A stretch of 64,000 nucleotides of DNA from Arctopsyche grandis (GCF_051622035.1 NC_135367.1:14622501-14686500), one strand, 5' to 3'. Shown: positions 42,333 through 55,734, counted from the first letter of the stretch. A program made the numbers and translations. The notes: generated from the letters alone by a model not told the origin.

Positions 42333-42627
42333 AGGGCTGCACTACGGGGGCGCACAGACGAATCCAGCCGCGTCAAACGCAATGGTGCCAACCGCCACTC
42401 GCCACAAGAATCCACTTCAATCGAAGCATACCAAACACTACAAATATCGACCAGACACTTATTTGTTTCTAATCAAATTGGGTACATTATTATTGATATT
42501 TATTAAGCGAATCATTTACTATGCATTTCAACAAAATACAGACGTTCGATTTTCTACACTCACTATAAATTGTATAGGCCTGCTCTTCACGTTGGTCCTA
42601 CTCCGTCACAAAAACATTGTGCAAAAA

Positions 42628-42710
42628 TGGTAAATGGATTACTCAGCACAAAGCGATCTCGCGCAAGTCACTAAAATCTCGATCACGAAATATCTGGCAC
42701 TCGAGTTCTC
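42628..42710 (+). mobile_element. partial copy of the GGTAAA/GGTTCGG element family
   Basis: GGTAAATGGATTACTCAGCA followed by GTCACTAAAATCTCGATCA and ATATCTGGCACTCGAG match the copies at 11020 and 62866. No matching right end before the separate element at 42957. Confidence 0.5.
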
Positions 42711-42956
42711 ATTAGCACAATATTACACGTGATAGAATTTCATTATTGGCGCTGATAAGGGAGCTCCAGAACTGTAATCCATAGGTTCATATCGGTTTAA
42801 TGATTGTGTTATATACGAGTTTTCACCCATTAGCCATTGCATATTTATTTTAGTTCTAAGATTAAGTTCATCGCGTTTTTTTTTAATGTGAGTTTCCCAG
42901 ACAAGGCGTCTATCAAAATGAACAGAGTCCCGATGTGGAAGCATTATGTTTTCCAT

Positions 42957-43203
42957 GGTTCGGTGATTACTAGTCAAATGTGAACCGGTCACAGGACAAC
43001 CGGTCGCTCTAGATCGGTCACACGTGATCACCCGTCACACTAAAACTAGTCTTAGGCTTAACCGATTTTAGGGTGTGACCAATTTTCTCGTGACCCGTTT
43101 TAGGGTGTGACCAGTTTTAGTGTGACGGGTGATCACGTGTGACCGATCTAGAGCGACCGGTTGTCCTGTGACTGGTTCACATATGACTAGTAGTCCGTTT
43201 ACC
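42957..43203. mobile_element. Mutator-like palindromic MITE with perfect 9-bp duplication
   Basis: Long inverted arms of about 90 bp (GTGAACCGGTCACAGGACAA and its inverse). Outer ends GGTTCGGTGATTACTAGTC and the inverse of GGTAAACGGACTACTAGTC. The flanks 42948-42956 and 43204-43212 are both GTTTTCCAT. A 9-bp duplication with long arms is the Mutator pattern; assignment is by that pattern only. Confidence 0.85.
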
Positions 43204-43691
43204 GTTTTCCATCATGCCGGGGGGCAGTTCCCGTTTCTAAAAATATAATATTATTTTTGTGCAAATATATCATATATTTACGGAGGACGAAAATTTGAAG
43301 AGCAGGCATAAGGGAGATATTAAAGCTAAAAGTAAACTAAAATCATACATGTACTTACGACTTTCGATAAAAAATGAACAAGAACAACATCATAGTACAT
43401 AGGAATACAAGGTTGTCAACAACGTTATTGTTTGAGATTTTGAAATTGTCGTTAATTAATTATTTAACTTTTAATATTCAATATACGTAGTATATGTATG
43501 TCTATAAATTATAGGCCAGGGACTTTTTTGTCATGGCGAAACAGCGTTCCGGCCAGGTTTTCAGGATGTTTTATAGCAGTGGAACAACGTTCCGGCACCT
43601 TTCCGTAGAAATCTTGACAGTAAGTGTTCTGGCACCTATTTTCTAAAGCCCTGTTATAGGCTAATAGCCTGTATTACACATATGTATAGGT

Positions 43692-43765
43692 ATATGGAGT
43701 GGTGGCTCTTGCATGGGAGCTGCGGCGCTACAGCGCTCCCAGAAAAATGACGAAAAAATCTAATA
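43692..43765 (+). mobile_element. truncated copy of the CAGTGGCGGCTCGTGC MITE family
   Basis: Matches the left arm of the element at 61484-61725 through GCTGCGGCGCTACAGC and AGAAAAATGACGAAAAAATC; no right arm was found. Confidence 0.6.
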
Positions 43766-44623
43766 CAAGCTATTATAAAGCAATATTCGTTGCATATCTT
43801 TATATTATTATAGCATGTTAATTTATTATTTTGTAATATATTTGTATGTAATATCGCTTTTTCGAATATTATTAATATTGGGACTTTTTTATGGGTGAAA
43901 AAAAACCATTTCATTAAATTTAATAGTATTTATTTGTATCAAACATATACACATATTCAATTTTAAGGCACTCTGCTAGGTACATAATAATAATCAGTCA
44001 AATATATATGTATATAAAACAAATAGTTTCGATCAACACATACATACATGTATGTAAGAAATAAATATATACAACTATTAAAATAAAATAGCAATATTAA
44101 AATTTTGAAATGATCATCATAATTTGAACATCACTTTTTCTATGATTGATTTCAAATTTTACACCACAAAATTACTAAATCACATCTTGCTCTTATTTAA
44201 ATAATACAGACAGTTAAATAAACATCATATACTATTAGAAAGAAACTTGAGATTAATGAGAACTATACAAATTAAATACAATATTATTTACAATTAATAT
44301 AAAAAGTTTTAAATTTTCAATATGCATAAATATGTACACATACTATCAAAATATTACAATTATAGTTGTGATATTCACTTATTTTACAGATTTTTTTCAC
44401 TATAAAAATGCTATTTTGTTGAGTTTGAAATTGAAATTGAATTAGATATAAGATTGTAAACAATGGCACATTATTTAAGTTATATATCACATATTTTATA
44501 TTTTATTATATACAAATAAACATTTGTGCAATTGTATTATTAAAAGCATAATGATTTATAATGTGTAAAAAGACAACCAGTGTCTGTATAGGTAGTATAC
44601 AATGTATCACTAATATTGGCAAG

Positions 44624-44629
44624 TTTATT
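44624..44629 (-). promoter_or_regulatory. candidate polyadenylation signal for the Frizzled gene
   Basis: AATAAA on the minus strand about 265 nt downstream of the Frizzled stop codon. Other AT-rich variants occur nearby, so the choice is uncertain. Confidence 0.35.
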
Positions 44630-44892
44630 TAAAACGTTTACCGTCACTGCTGTTTTTATAATAGTTATTATTGTACAAAATAATATATAAAAATATAATA
44701 AAATTTAAAGAGACGATCTTAAAAAAATAATTAAAATTAGTTAACATCAACATTTCAAAGCTACAAATATGTAAAATAAAATTCACTTTTATAACAAGTG
44801 TTAAGGCACTGAATAGTGAACGTTTATGTTCACTTGGAACATAATCCACCGATAATATATAATCAATCACTACTTTAGTTTTTTCAGAGATT

Positions 44893-45575
44893 TCACAGCA
44901 TAGTTTCACCACCGGGCAGTGGCAGTTGATGACCATGATGAAGTCTCGGCTTCCTGTGTGAGCCATTATGACTATGTGCGGGGTATTTACTATGAGAATG
45001 CGTTCTCTTGGGAACTGTATGAATCTGTGGAGTGGCATAGTAATGTATGGGTATCTGTTGAGGGATGCATTTCAACGGTGCTGGTTTGTATGTTGGTGGA
45101 CCCATCCGACCGAAGACAGTTTTCCAAGATCGCAAAGCTTCACGCGACATGACCCAGAAAGAAGTCAGTACTCCGAGAATTTGCAGCATCAGTATGCGCA
45201 GCAAGAAAACCCAGAGGGAAGGTTTCGGCGCGATACTCGGTGCCAGAGACGGTTTGGCAGCAGCCAACCATGCGTCTCTGGAAAAGTATTCGTACAGCCA
45301 ACTAGCTATTATGAAAGCTGTGGGCACAGTGTAGATGACTGCGAAGATTCCTAGACGTAGTAAGTTGACTTCTTCGGCGGAGTCTTTGCGCAGGTGTGGG
45401 TTGTGCGGGGTCACTTGTGGTTGCAGGGCTGGGATAGCTGCTGGTGATGGGGATTTCAGGAGAGTACGGAAACCGAGGAGCAGCAGGATACATCCTATTG
45501 AGAGGTAGATAAGTTGAGGAACTATAACAAGTGCCATGAGTGATCCGGTTGATTGGTTTCCGACAAAGCATGTTC
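44893..45575 (-). CDS. Frizzled-family Wnt receptor, last coding exon
   Basis: Encodes the second half of the 7-helix domain and the tail of a Frizzled receptor (plasma membrane, Wnt signalling). It starts after a TTGCAG acceptor with GA, completing Gly, then TCFVGNQ of extracellular loop 2; helix 5 LVIVPQLIYLSIGCILLLLG; an expanded, proline-rich intracellular loop 3; helix 6 LGIFAVIYTVPTAFIIASWLYE; helix 7 WVFLLRILMLQILGVLTSFW. The Dishevelled-binding KTxxxW motif after helix 7 is altered: the aligned residues read EALRSW, so the Lys-Thr pair is lost. The tail of about 70 residues is His/Pro/Ser-rich and ends ETML, a class I PDZ ligand by pattern. The long loop 3 and degenerate motif point to the divergent insect Frizzled-3 type rather than Fz or Fz2; Fz4 is the alternative. 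Confidence 0.9.
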
Positions 45576-46284
45576 CTGCAAGCAGAAAAAAGAGATAGTT
45601 AAGAACAATATTGAAATATGATACATGTATGTATGTGCAAAAGAACATACATTAAGTATAAGTATTCATAATATACTATAATACATGTTTCTTTAGAAAA
45701 TATACATAAAATGCATAGAAATAATATATTATTATACATTATAATGCTTGATTTCTATGCAAATTATTCAAAAAAATAAATTTTTAGTATTATAATAAAG
45801 TATGTACATAATTATTATTAAGTCAGGTATTTACATATTTACATACAATAATTTGATTCTTCTCTAACTGTGATGTTTGAAATATGAATAGTTCAGATTT
45901 GATAAGAATATACTAATTTAGTGTAAAAGTTCAAGTCTTATATGCGTACATATACATACATAATATATACATATATGCACACTTAGCAATTGAACTTAAG
46001 CGCTAATAATATGTATTTGTAGTCCAAAAACAATATATACGGCTAATACAGGACCATTAATTAGTGTTTGTAAAATATTATTAGAACTTCAGCATTTCAT
46101 TACATCATAAAATAGTAGAAGTAGTCAATAATTATTTATATTTAGGACAAATAATATACATATATGTCCGGTAATAAAGAAGAAGAAAAAAAAAGAGACG
46201 TATGAAGTAAGGATGGAGTGTATTTAGATAGATGAATGCCGTTTTAAATCAAAAATGTCACTTTGCCTAAAGAAAAAGATATTC

Positions 46285-46712
46285 GATTAATGTGATGACG
46301 TATGGATGTGGAACTTGAATATTAAACGCCAAGATTCTACACAAAGTCTAAAGTACTCAAAATAAGTATGGACCGCTGTATGCTAGGCATAACGAGGAAA
46401 GACAAGAAGCGGAATACGTGGGTGAGAAGTATGACAAGGGTAGTGGATATAGTGGATAGTGTAGAAATTGAAATGGCGATAGGCAGGCCACGCAGCTAGA
46501 AGAATGGATGAAAGGTGGACAAAAGAAGTGCTAGAATGATACCCGAGAGAATGCAAAGGGTAAAAGGAAGACCGCAGGGAAGATGGGTAGACCAAATTAT
46601 GAAATTATGTGGGGAGAGATGGATGAGATTTGTGCAAAACAGAGACGAGTGGAAGCGAGTTGGAGAGGTCTTCACCCAACAGCGAATGGTGAATGACTGT
46701 AGATGATGATGA
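46285..46712 (+). mobile_element. RTE-like LINE 3' end (best copy)
   Basis: Plus-strand frames read VMTYGCGTW, then MLGITRKDKKRNTWVRSMTR, then RMQRVKGRPQGRWVDQIMKL and RWMRFVQNRDEWKRVGEVFT, ending TGTAGATGATGATGATG, the usual RTE tail. A stop and a frame change break the ORF. Confidence 0.85.
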
Positions 46713-46865
46713 TGATGCTTTTGAGCGGTCAGTTTGAAAAACCTAAGAAGGATCTAAAGCTGATTGATAAACACATGTTCCTACAATGATAGTTTTGAAT
46801 GAGGGTATACATAAATAACGACTACAGTACCACTGAAACGGTTGCACAACACTCACATATGTTGT

Positions 46866-47842
46866 TCATGACAGACGAACAAACTTAATAGCATTCAAAG
46901 AAAATTCGAATGCATACATGCCATGGTTGCAAGTATTATACTGGTGACCAACTTTTTCCATACACATCTGATAAGGATCAGTGAAAATCTCACCATGGCA
47001 ATACCAACGAGTAAAAACAACATTGCGATCCTGATCGCGTGCTACACAGAGTTCGGAAAAAATACATAAGCACGCGGTTAACCACTGGAGTCCTTGGCGC
47101 GTTAAGTGGCCATTGGTGATGAGACGCCATAAATTAACCCTAAGATGATAAAAACCCGGCTTCGGCACGATGGGAATGACATTCCCGGGGAGAATCTTCT
47201 GATCGAACGAGACCAGTGAATGGAGGGGGAAGAGTCCGACCGGAACGGCTTCATTCAGAAGGAGACGAAGACTTCAGAAAAAAGGACACATGCCGGATAA
47301 CAAACACACTCGGGTGTGCTCACATTCCGAGTCGTACCCACGAGGAATTCCCATCCAGAGACCTTTCAAGATGTCTTTCTTTAAAATTTCTTACACGAGT
47401 GAGTGCTCGAACACCGGCGAATGCAATCACGGTCAATTCTGTAGAGTGCATACTGCCATAATGGAACGGTGGAAATCAATTGTGCTATGGGGTTAAAATC
47501 TTCACACCAAACAATCGGTCTCAGGGTGATGAATAAAATCTGAACCAAGAAAGGGGAATTCGGCATTTCTTTTTCCCAAGTGCATTGTGTTTGTTCAGCT
47601 GCTCGTTGAATGCAAACTGAACTTCCTCCGAGTAACCATGGTTGCGCCATTCTGCCATTCAGTGCTGTAATTTGACCACAAAGGGCGAGTGTTGAGACCC
47701 ATTGTGCAATAGTGTTTGAGTCGTCGCCTGAGTTACCCGGATCGAGGGTCCTCGAACCCTCAAGATGTATGCAAGAGAATGCATCGTCGCGAGCCAAAGT
47801 TTTAATGAATCGCCAATGTGAAAGGAGAGTAGAAATGTGCAA
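46866..47842 (-). other. block of unassigned open frames, higher GC
   Basis: A stretch with more balanced base use than its surroundings, inside the large Frizzled intron. It holds two minus-strand open frames, 47842-47381 (153 codons from ATG, with TLALCGQITALNGRMAQPWL and Cys-rich C-terminal part) and about 47273-46866 (about 130 open codons, with QKILPGNVIPIVPKPGFY). They are separated by a stop and a frame change. Neither matches a family I know, and no splice pattern joins them convincingly. Could be a decayed gene, an intronic gene or a transposon remnant. Confidence 0.25.
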
Positions 47843-48979
47843 CGATCGAGCGATAGCTTTGCGTAAAGCTTTTTGTTATGAGTCTGGTGACTTGGTGAGT
47901 GAGAAACTTCTGTTCTAAATTTAGCAAAGTTAAATACAATCTGAAAAAATCAAAGATTAGATTAGTCTACTAGGAGATAATCGTCTACTTTGTGCTCAAT
48001 CCGCCAACCCAGATTCCGTAACCAAAATCAGAACCACATTGACGAATAGTGGGACTTTTCTCAGGAGATCCAAAAGATTTTCATCAGTCTCACATATTTA
48101 TACAAAAAAGCCCTCACACACAGAAGATGCTAAGGCTCTACTGGCCGGCCATTCTCCCCGGTCGAACGGGCAAACCAGTTACCCGGGGATTCGCAATTAT
48201 CGTGTCAACGCGGCATAACAACAACCTGATTTGCCGTCGCTGATTTATGCCGACGAGAAAACTCTTGAATTTCACGCTCCACACCCGAGATTATGATAAT
48301 TACCTCGACGGCCATAAATTACACACACACACACATGCATAAACATAATTGAACTTATTGGGAAGGTGTGTATGGATTTTTTTCCTGGCCAAGCACGACC
48401 GCGCTAAGTGAATAAGCACTATTGATTATAAGCATTAGCTGACGAAAGCTTCTACGAAAATTATAGGTAAAGTTCTTCTTGAAATTTCTAAACTGGAGCG
48501 CGACTATAAGACAAACCATGGCGATAAATTCACGCTGGAGATGACCTTTCATTACGCGCTGCGGGCGAACGGCCTACGTATGGTAGTAAGTGTCAATTAT
48601 CACTTCGGAGTCTGCACGAGTGGCGATTTAGAGCTTTTCGGGAGGGAAATGTGCATACATTGCGCGGTAAATGTATGAAATTTAATTTTTTATTTTGATT
48701 TTTAGATTTGTTCATTGCATTTATGATCAAATTGACCGGAGAATATATGTATGTATGTAAAATTCTGTGGAGTCGAAATCAATCGAATCGGACTCCTATT
48801 TTATTATTTTCTTAATTACGGTATGTGTCAACTAGAGTCTCCAATTTTATTGAAGTAAATCTGTAATAAATTGAAATTTAACAATTTCTTTTTAAAAATC
48901 ATTAAATTAAACGGATTATTTCCCACAAGAGAGTTGCCCACACGAGTGGGCCTGTGGGTTTCTATTGATTTTATATTTT

Positions 48980-49094
48980 ACTAGTGGTTTTACCCGGCTT
49001 CGCTCGGTATTTGTAATATAAACAGCTTAAACATGGCAAAACAATCTAATAGTAAACATTCATTTGTTTTTTTATTAAATTTATTTGAATAAAA

Positions 49095-49174
<80 letters not shown>

Positions 49175-49285
49175 TACGATATCGATATTGTAGTCATAGA
49201 AAATTTGATTTGTTTTCGATGCTCCCACCCAAACCTTTAAACCTTACATACATACAAAGTCTCTTTTGAAATTATATATTAGATG
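48980..49285 (+). repeat. repeat starting ACTAGTGGTTTTACCCGGCT
   Basis: Matches 22360-22600: both have TATTTGTAATATAAACAGCT, an A-rich/(TA)n interior and GAAAATTTGATTTGTTTTCG followed by CCACCCAAACCT. In this copy the (TA)n has expanded inside the element, in the other it has not. Confidence 0.7.
49103..49172. repeat. (TA)n microsatellite inside a dispersed repeat
   Basis: About 35 TA units preceded by 13 A; lies within the repeat 48980-49285. Confidence 0.95.
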
Positions 49286-51459
49286 TAACTGTTGGTATTC
49301 TGTGGGCGAGATCTTTGTGTGAGCAATATTAGTGGGAATAATATTCGCGTAGGTAATCTTCTTGTGGGGAATAATCATATGATTGAATTACGTACAAGCA
49401 GGGTTAGACCGAATGATAGTTTTTTACATTCCATGTACATACATACATTTCGCACCTTGCCTTAAAAACCATTACTTACATGTGATATAATTTGCAGGTG
49501 CCAAAAAATTCTTATACGTCTATTACTAGAAATCATCGGATCACTAAGAATAGATCGCGTGGGTTGCTGCTGTTTCTGATACGCCACATATGTACACATT
49601 ACGGAAGATATGAATGTATCCATATATAATGTACTAAATAATATTTTTCGTATTTACGTGCGATTGCCAGCTTGAGCTGTGCTGGCATTAACGAACCTTT
49701 AAACGTAAAGCATTATTTGTATTGTGGAAATGATACGAATCTATACAAATACGAGAAATAATCTCACATGTGTTTTCCATAATTATAATTACACTCCAGA
49801 GTTGGAGCGATAAGACGTTAAGATTATAATAGGCATTTTCTACATATCTTAAATTAGTTTTGTACCACAAAAAATATACCCATGCTTATTTATGGTGCAG
49901 TTATGGGCATATCTTTTGGGTAGATCGGCGATCGTCCCAGGTACAACACAACACGCCATGAAAGGTAATACCAGTAACGTTGCATTGTGCACGCTCAAAG
50001 CCACAAGGACAAAAATTCTTAATCTACATATACACAGGACACGACTTTCGGAAAATCCAAGCTTCCAAAATATACCCAAACGATTAATAAACACCGCAAT
50101 CAACGCTACATCTAGCAAATTGGTTGTTTTCACACGAGCGAATATCGCTATCGGGATCGTTTATAGTAATAGCACGCGGTATAGGTCGATTATCAAAATA
50201 ACAATTCGAATTAATATTACTTACTAAATATGCGACAACTTGTTATACGACATCTCGCGATAAAAAATGACAAAACCCGTTTCAGCGTTTCTTTAGCATA
50301 TCGATTGGTTTTTTTGTTAAGCAGCGGGACATCGATGTATCTCGCCAATACTATAATTACCTATACAAATAACTGTTAGTGCTAATATTTCAAGTTTTAA
50401 ATTATTCAAATTGAACTATGGTGGAATTTCACATGTCATCTTTTAAATTACACTCGCATGATATATTACACGCTCCGTTCGAGACGTAATACATATACAT
50501 AAATAATTATCTAACGATACATGGAAAGATGGAGTGGCGTGCCAATTTTTGTATTACGATAGCAAAACTTGGCATTGGATAAATTGTGGAATTAATCATA
50601 CGTTTTAATTTGAAACGTGAAAATAGTGAAGAAAATTCTAAATGCAAATCATATCAAAGTATACATAGCGTGCATGGGTTCAATTTGTAATATTTCGATT
50701 TTTTCTCATTATTTAATTTAAGTAATAAGTAAGAAGCTCTGGGAGATGTATCTGAATTAGAATGAATACCCCAGTATATGTAAGAAACTGCATACATTTA
50801 TATACAAAGTAGAAATGGAGCTAGTATCGTAATTTATAAGATAATCTCATTTAATTAATTGGGATCTGTGAACAATTATAATTCTAACAAACACTAAGCT
50901 ACTATTGCAATCTCTGGATGTGTATAGAAAAATGATTAATCTGCATATTTCAATAATGTAGCGTAGACGTGAAGAGATTTTGTCGACGAATTTGTTACCG
51001 CTGGGCAGACGGGAATTTGTAGTCTTTGCTTACATCACTTATCATTTTGGACCAGGCCCCAGAAATTAATACCGTCTCCCTTTGTCCCTGTCTATTTGGC
51101 CCTGTGTATAACCATCAACGTGAAGAATTAATCCGGTGTTCTCTAATCTAATTTGAATTTATGTAGGTATTAGTCGTTTTAATGTAAATTGCTGATAAAT
51201 GCAATTTAACTCATCGACCAAATTTTCAAAATGAATTTCCAACCCCTCTGTGCTTCGTCATCAGCACTAAGTTTGAATATTCGCTTTTCTTCTAGATAGT
51301 TTTCACGAAATTATTATTCACCAGCGAAACCGGAGAGACCGCTCCGAATTATTTATCTAAATCCTCTGGGTATTCAGAATAGAATCACTTAAATTACTCA
51401 TTAAACGGCGACGCAAATAGCTTATTTTGGTATTGATGGTTTGATATTTCAGAGAAAAA

Positions 51460-51710
51460 AAAATCGAGTGAAAGACGCAGCGAATAGTGATAGAGGTAGT
51501 TTATTGTTGTTCCGTCGAAGATCCAGCTCCGAATGAAGTCACGAAACAGATCCGTCGAATACTTATACACAGCGTGTACTCTCAGCACAGAGAGATCATT
51601 GTTCGATGGGTCGCGAGACCTTATTGGTTGTTGTATACGGTTTATTCATACGGCGAGGCCTTTTTAGCGCGAACGGAAGATCAGGTGATCAGTAGAGTAC
51701 GGACCCAAAG
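51460..51710 (+). mobile_element. LTR-like repeat, copy 1
   Basis: Resembles 35450-35720: both contain GAAAGACGCAG, a TATTGGTYG...GTCGCG stretch, GAGGCCTTTTTRGCGCGAAC and AGATCAGGTGAT. Higher GC than surroundings. Identity as a terminal repeat is a guess from structure; ends not determined. Confidence 0.4.
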
Positions 51711-51805
51711 CGCGCCGCTCATTGTTCAATTGTTGTAAATGCTTTGTAAAAAAGGTTCGGCACACCTTTAACAATGCATTTACAACATTTGAACAATGAA
51801 CGGCA
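51711..51805. repeat. palindromic element (ATTGTTCAA...TTGAACAAT)
   Basis: CATTGTTCAATTGTTGTAAA and the inverse GCATTTACAACATTTGAACA enclose AAAGGTTCGGCACACCTTT. A second copy lies at 6320-6415 with the same core. Arms extend into GCGCCGCT / AACGGCACC. Probably a small MITE or a recombined terminal repeat. Confidence 0.7.
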
Positions 51806-54800
51806 CCCTGGTTATCCGGGCTTTAGTGATCAGGGTAGAAAACCAGTGTGTCGACGAGCACCAATCACAATAACTTACTGACAGTAATTACCAGGAGAAT
51901 AAGTACAAACCACTGTAATATTAGCACATATGTTATAGAAGAAGATTACGGAAAGTATATTTTATTACTAAATGGATCTGTCTACAAAATTTTAAGTTGA
52001 CCAACAAATAATCAAGCTTCAAACGTATGCAACAGTATTTATGTATGTATGTATGTACATATGCACATACATGTATACCATCAATTAAATTTTAGCCATT
52101 TGTATAATTTGAAACACTTTGCATAATGATGAGCAGATGCAAAAAAGATTTGATCGGAATAGTAGTCTTTAACTGGAGTGAATTTAGGAAATGTGAGGTT
52201 ACTCAAAAATATTTAGTGGAAACAGAAAGAACAGCTTTTAATAACAGTACAAGATAGATTCACTTGGAGAAATATGAAAATATTAAGACTCCAACTTGGA
52301 AAAGGGGAACGAAAAAGAGCATTTAAGAAAAAAAATTGTTTGAGAACCTTATACATACATTGGACTTGTTTATTCTTTTGGGTATTGTACCCAGCTATAC
52401 CTAGACGTACATGTATGCACAGACTGATTTCTCCAATGAAAATTCTATAGAATTCCTATGCGAAGGTGTCGCCATTGTCGGCTACCATATTCTCTTTGTT
52501 AACTTCCAGCTAGCTGCATTGTATTCGGACACTTGTGGGTACCTATCCACCACCTTTCTGCATAGAAACCTTACCCAGAAATATCAGGTACTGCAAGGTT
52601 TTACGTCTCGTTATCATTTCAGGTGTTCTTCACGCGCCAATTAAAACGACCAAAACCGACTAAGCGACTAAAAATAACAATAAAAAAAAGAACGCGAAGA
52701 CAAAGGTGGATATACCTGCAGGAGTCACGCGATGAATTTATACGTAACAGTAGCCGAAAGCGAAGGAACAATGAAGACAGGACTGGAGAATATGTAGGAC
52801 GCAGGACGTTATTTGCATTGGAAGCGTTTTCTGAGGGTCAGATGAGACTGTTCGATAATTATTTGGGCTGCCGAGAGTTTTATCCTGGCGTAATCTGCTC
52901 GTGAGGGTCCTAAATCTCTCCTCTCGGGTCTCTTGTAAGTCCTTTATCACCGGCGACCATCTGTGACAGCCGCGTATATTTACAGCTCACATATTTATCT
53001 CCCCCTTGTGGTTCACCTGGAGCCAAGAGTGGGTAGATATGTACCCAAGGCAGACACGCATTGTGTGGATGTAAGAATTGTAGGAATAGCGAGCGACATT
53101 CAAATATATTGTCTGCTGTGTGCTGGGCTGGACGCCGAAAGAAAAAAATGTTAATGTAAAAACTGAGGACGGATTAGAACAGGTAAGATTTAGGACCACA
53201 ATGAGAGGATTAATAATAATCATATCCATTAAATACGGAAAGTTTTAAGATAAAAGCTTTTACTCTTTGAAGGGAGAGATTTTTGGCCACTACTTACATG
53301 AAGGTGAATTTGAGATATATGTATGTACGTATGTATTTTACCTAAGTTGAAGAGAGGTAGTAAGGATTTATACTCATAGCAATTCCTAAATATACTTAAC
53401 CGTATATTCTAAGAAAGCTTAAAAAGCTTTCTTGACCAAATCGGTTTTCTTAGTATTCACGACCAAAGTATGGTAGGGCTAATTTAAGATACTAAAGATT
53501 CTCATTAAGTATAATTTTAACTAACCCTTTTGAGCTACAATACAATATAATATGCACAATGCTTCCCCCGAATATGTATATGGTGCTAATAAACAAAATC
53601 CGTATCTAGTGCATCTCACTCGCACGCTCGCATATAAAAGTAAGAAAGAAAGAGAAATCGATAGCAAACACCTGTTTCAAATAAAATGCACAAGCAAGTA
53701 TAGCGCGCTCGGCTAATGAAGTATTCTAAAAAAATAATACATCATTTTTGAAGAAGAAAAACATATGCTCATATTGTCCATCGGCTTTGCCAACTTTCCT
53801 AAGTATTCTTAAATTTTATTTATGTCAGCATTTATCGCTAGGATTTTGAAAAACATCGTAGCAGCCAAAGTGTTTTGGTTTCTAACTTCCTTTCGTTAGC
53901 TTAAGGTTTTTTACTTGAAATTTAAGTAATTGCTGTCTTTTTCCGACTTTGATAAAATCAAATTAATTATTAAGTACATACTTCATTACGAGCATTTTGT
54001 GTGCAGTAGGTTGGATAATATATTCTACATTAAAAAAGCCCATTACGATTCGGTTGACTGCTAGTCTAGAACCTTCAAAAACCAAAATCTAAAGAAAATC
54101 AAAGATCAAACACATGTAATTGGATATCGAATTCTGAAAGGACTGATATTAGACACGCCTCGTGGCGGTCGACATTGACTTGACCACAACAAACAATCCG
54201 TCAGGTAATTTACATGGCGAGTTATCGACGCGGGCGGGCGGATATCTCCATCAAAATATCCAAAGACATTTATAAAAACATCGATAAAAAATTGAATTCA
54301 AATGTAACTGAAGCGGCAAAGACTTTCCCTGTACATATGCATTTATGTAACTGTAAAAAAAACACGGGTTTGTTGATAAGAGATAAGGTTGCTCGGCATA
54401 TGTCGTTTGGTATACAATCGATGTTGTAACATATTGATGGTAAATAGTGGTTGTTTGAACAGAAGTTTTATTAAAAAAGAAATGCGTATACTTGGTAGTT
54501 ATATTGCACAGATTATAATATACAAAAGCTTAACAAGGTATTTGTGTACGTTATCAGACAATTTGGAAACCGGAACTGATAAGATCAACATGTGAACAAA
54601 CATCGACCAAATTATCATATTTTTGATACATGTAAATATGTACATACATATGTACGTATTTTGGCCTTTTAAAAAGTTTTATGAATATTTTTTCAGATAA
54701 ATTGTGATAGTCAATGATTTCGATATACTTTTTTCTATTTACAAAAAAAAAACGAATTATAATCAGTTTCATATTAAAATATATACATATGTAAGTTGAA

Positions 54801-55734
54801 AGATTGTATATTTTGTAATGCAACAGATTATAATAAAACATACATTTTGTACATCGAGTTTCATCTAAAAAAAAAAAAAACGATAAAATACAAAATGGCG
54901 AAATCAATTTTCAACAAATTCTACACAATACATATATTATACGCGTTGATAACATGTTTTATAATAAAATTCCTCGACCGCGAGTGGGCTACATTACTCA
55001 TTCGCTTATTATTGTGCTAATGGTTTTTAGAAACGTCAAAAGATTATATAACGGATAAATTTTAAAACTTTAATTTTATTTCGGCAATAAAAAAAACTTC
55101 ACCAAATTACATGTATACAGGTAGATATGAGTAATTCAATATGCAACTTTTTATTGGGGTCAGATTTTACTGAATCTTTGGGATTCACATGTCCATATTT
55201 TTGGGGTTTTAAGATACGACACACAGATTTTTTTAGATAGTATTTAATAAAACTTGTCGAAATAATTAAATTTTTCTACATACGCATCCCGTGCCACACT
55301 TATGCGAGTATGCATATACATACACACACACTGAGTATATTCTTCAAAGATCGGCGTTGGAAGGATTCTTTTCAAATAATAATAGAGCAAAAAAGCATGG
55401 TTTTTAAAAATATTTAGTTTGGTAAAATATTTTGTGCTAAAAGCATCCATTGACCGCCTATGACTGGTGTTCTTACGTTATACACATGTATTAACAATAA
55501 TCAAAAGGTACATATGTACATGTATTTTTGTGGTAAAATTTTCAGTTTATAATACATACATATGTGCCACTATATTTGAAAGTGGCGGAAGTCCAATTTT
55601 CAGTTCCAAAAACACTATTTCAGTTTGTTTTAATTTACAAATTGTAATTATTAGTTTTAATTCGAAATGTCTAGGATCTCATTAAACTTATTAAAGGCCA
55701 CCAGTATTTTTAAATATTGTAAAACGCAAAACAT

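Noticed and set aside
45065-45354. Plus-strand frames of 77-128 codons
   Set aside because: Antisense shadows of the Frizzled exon.
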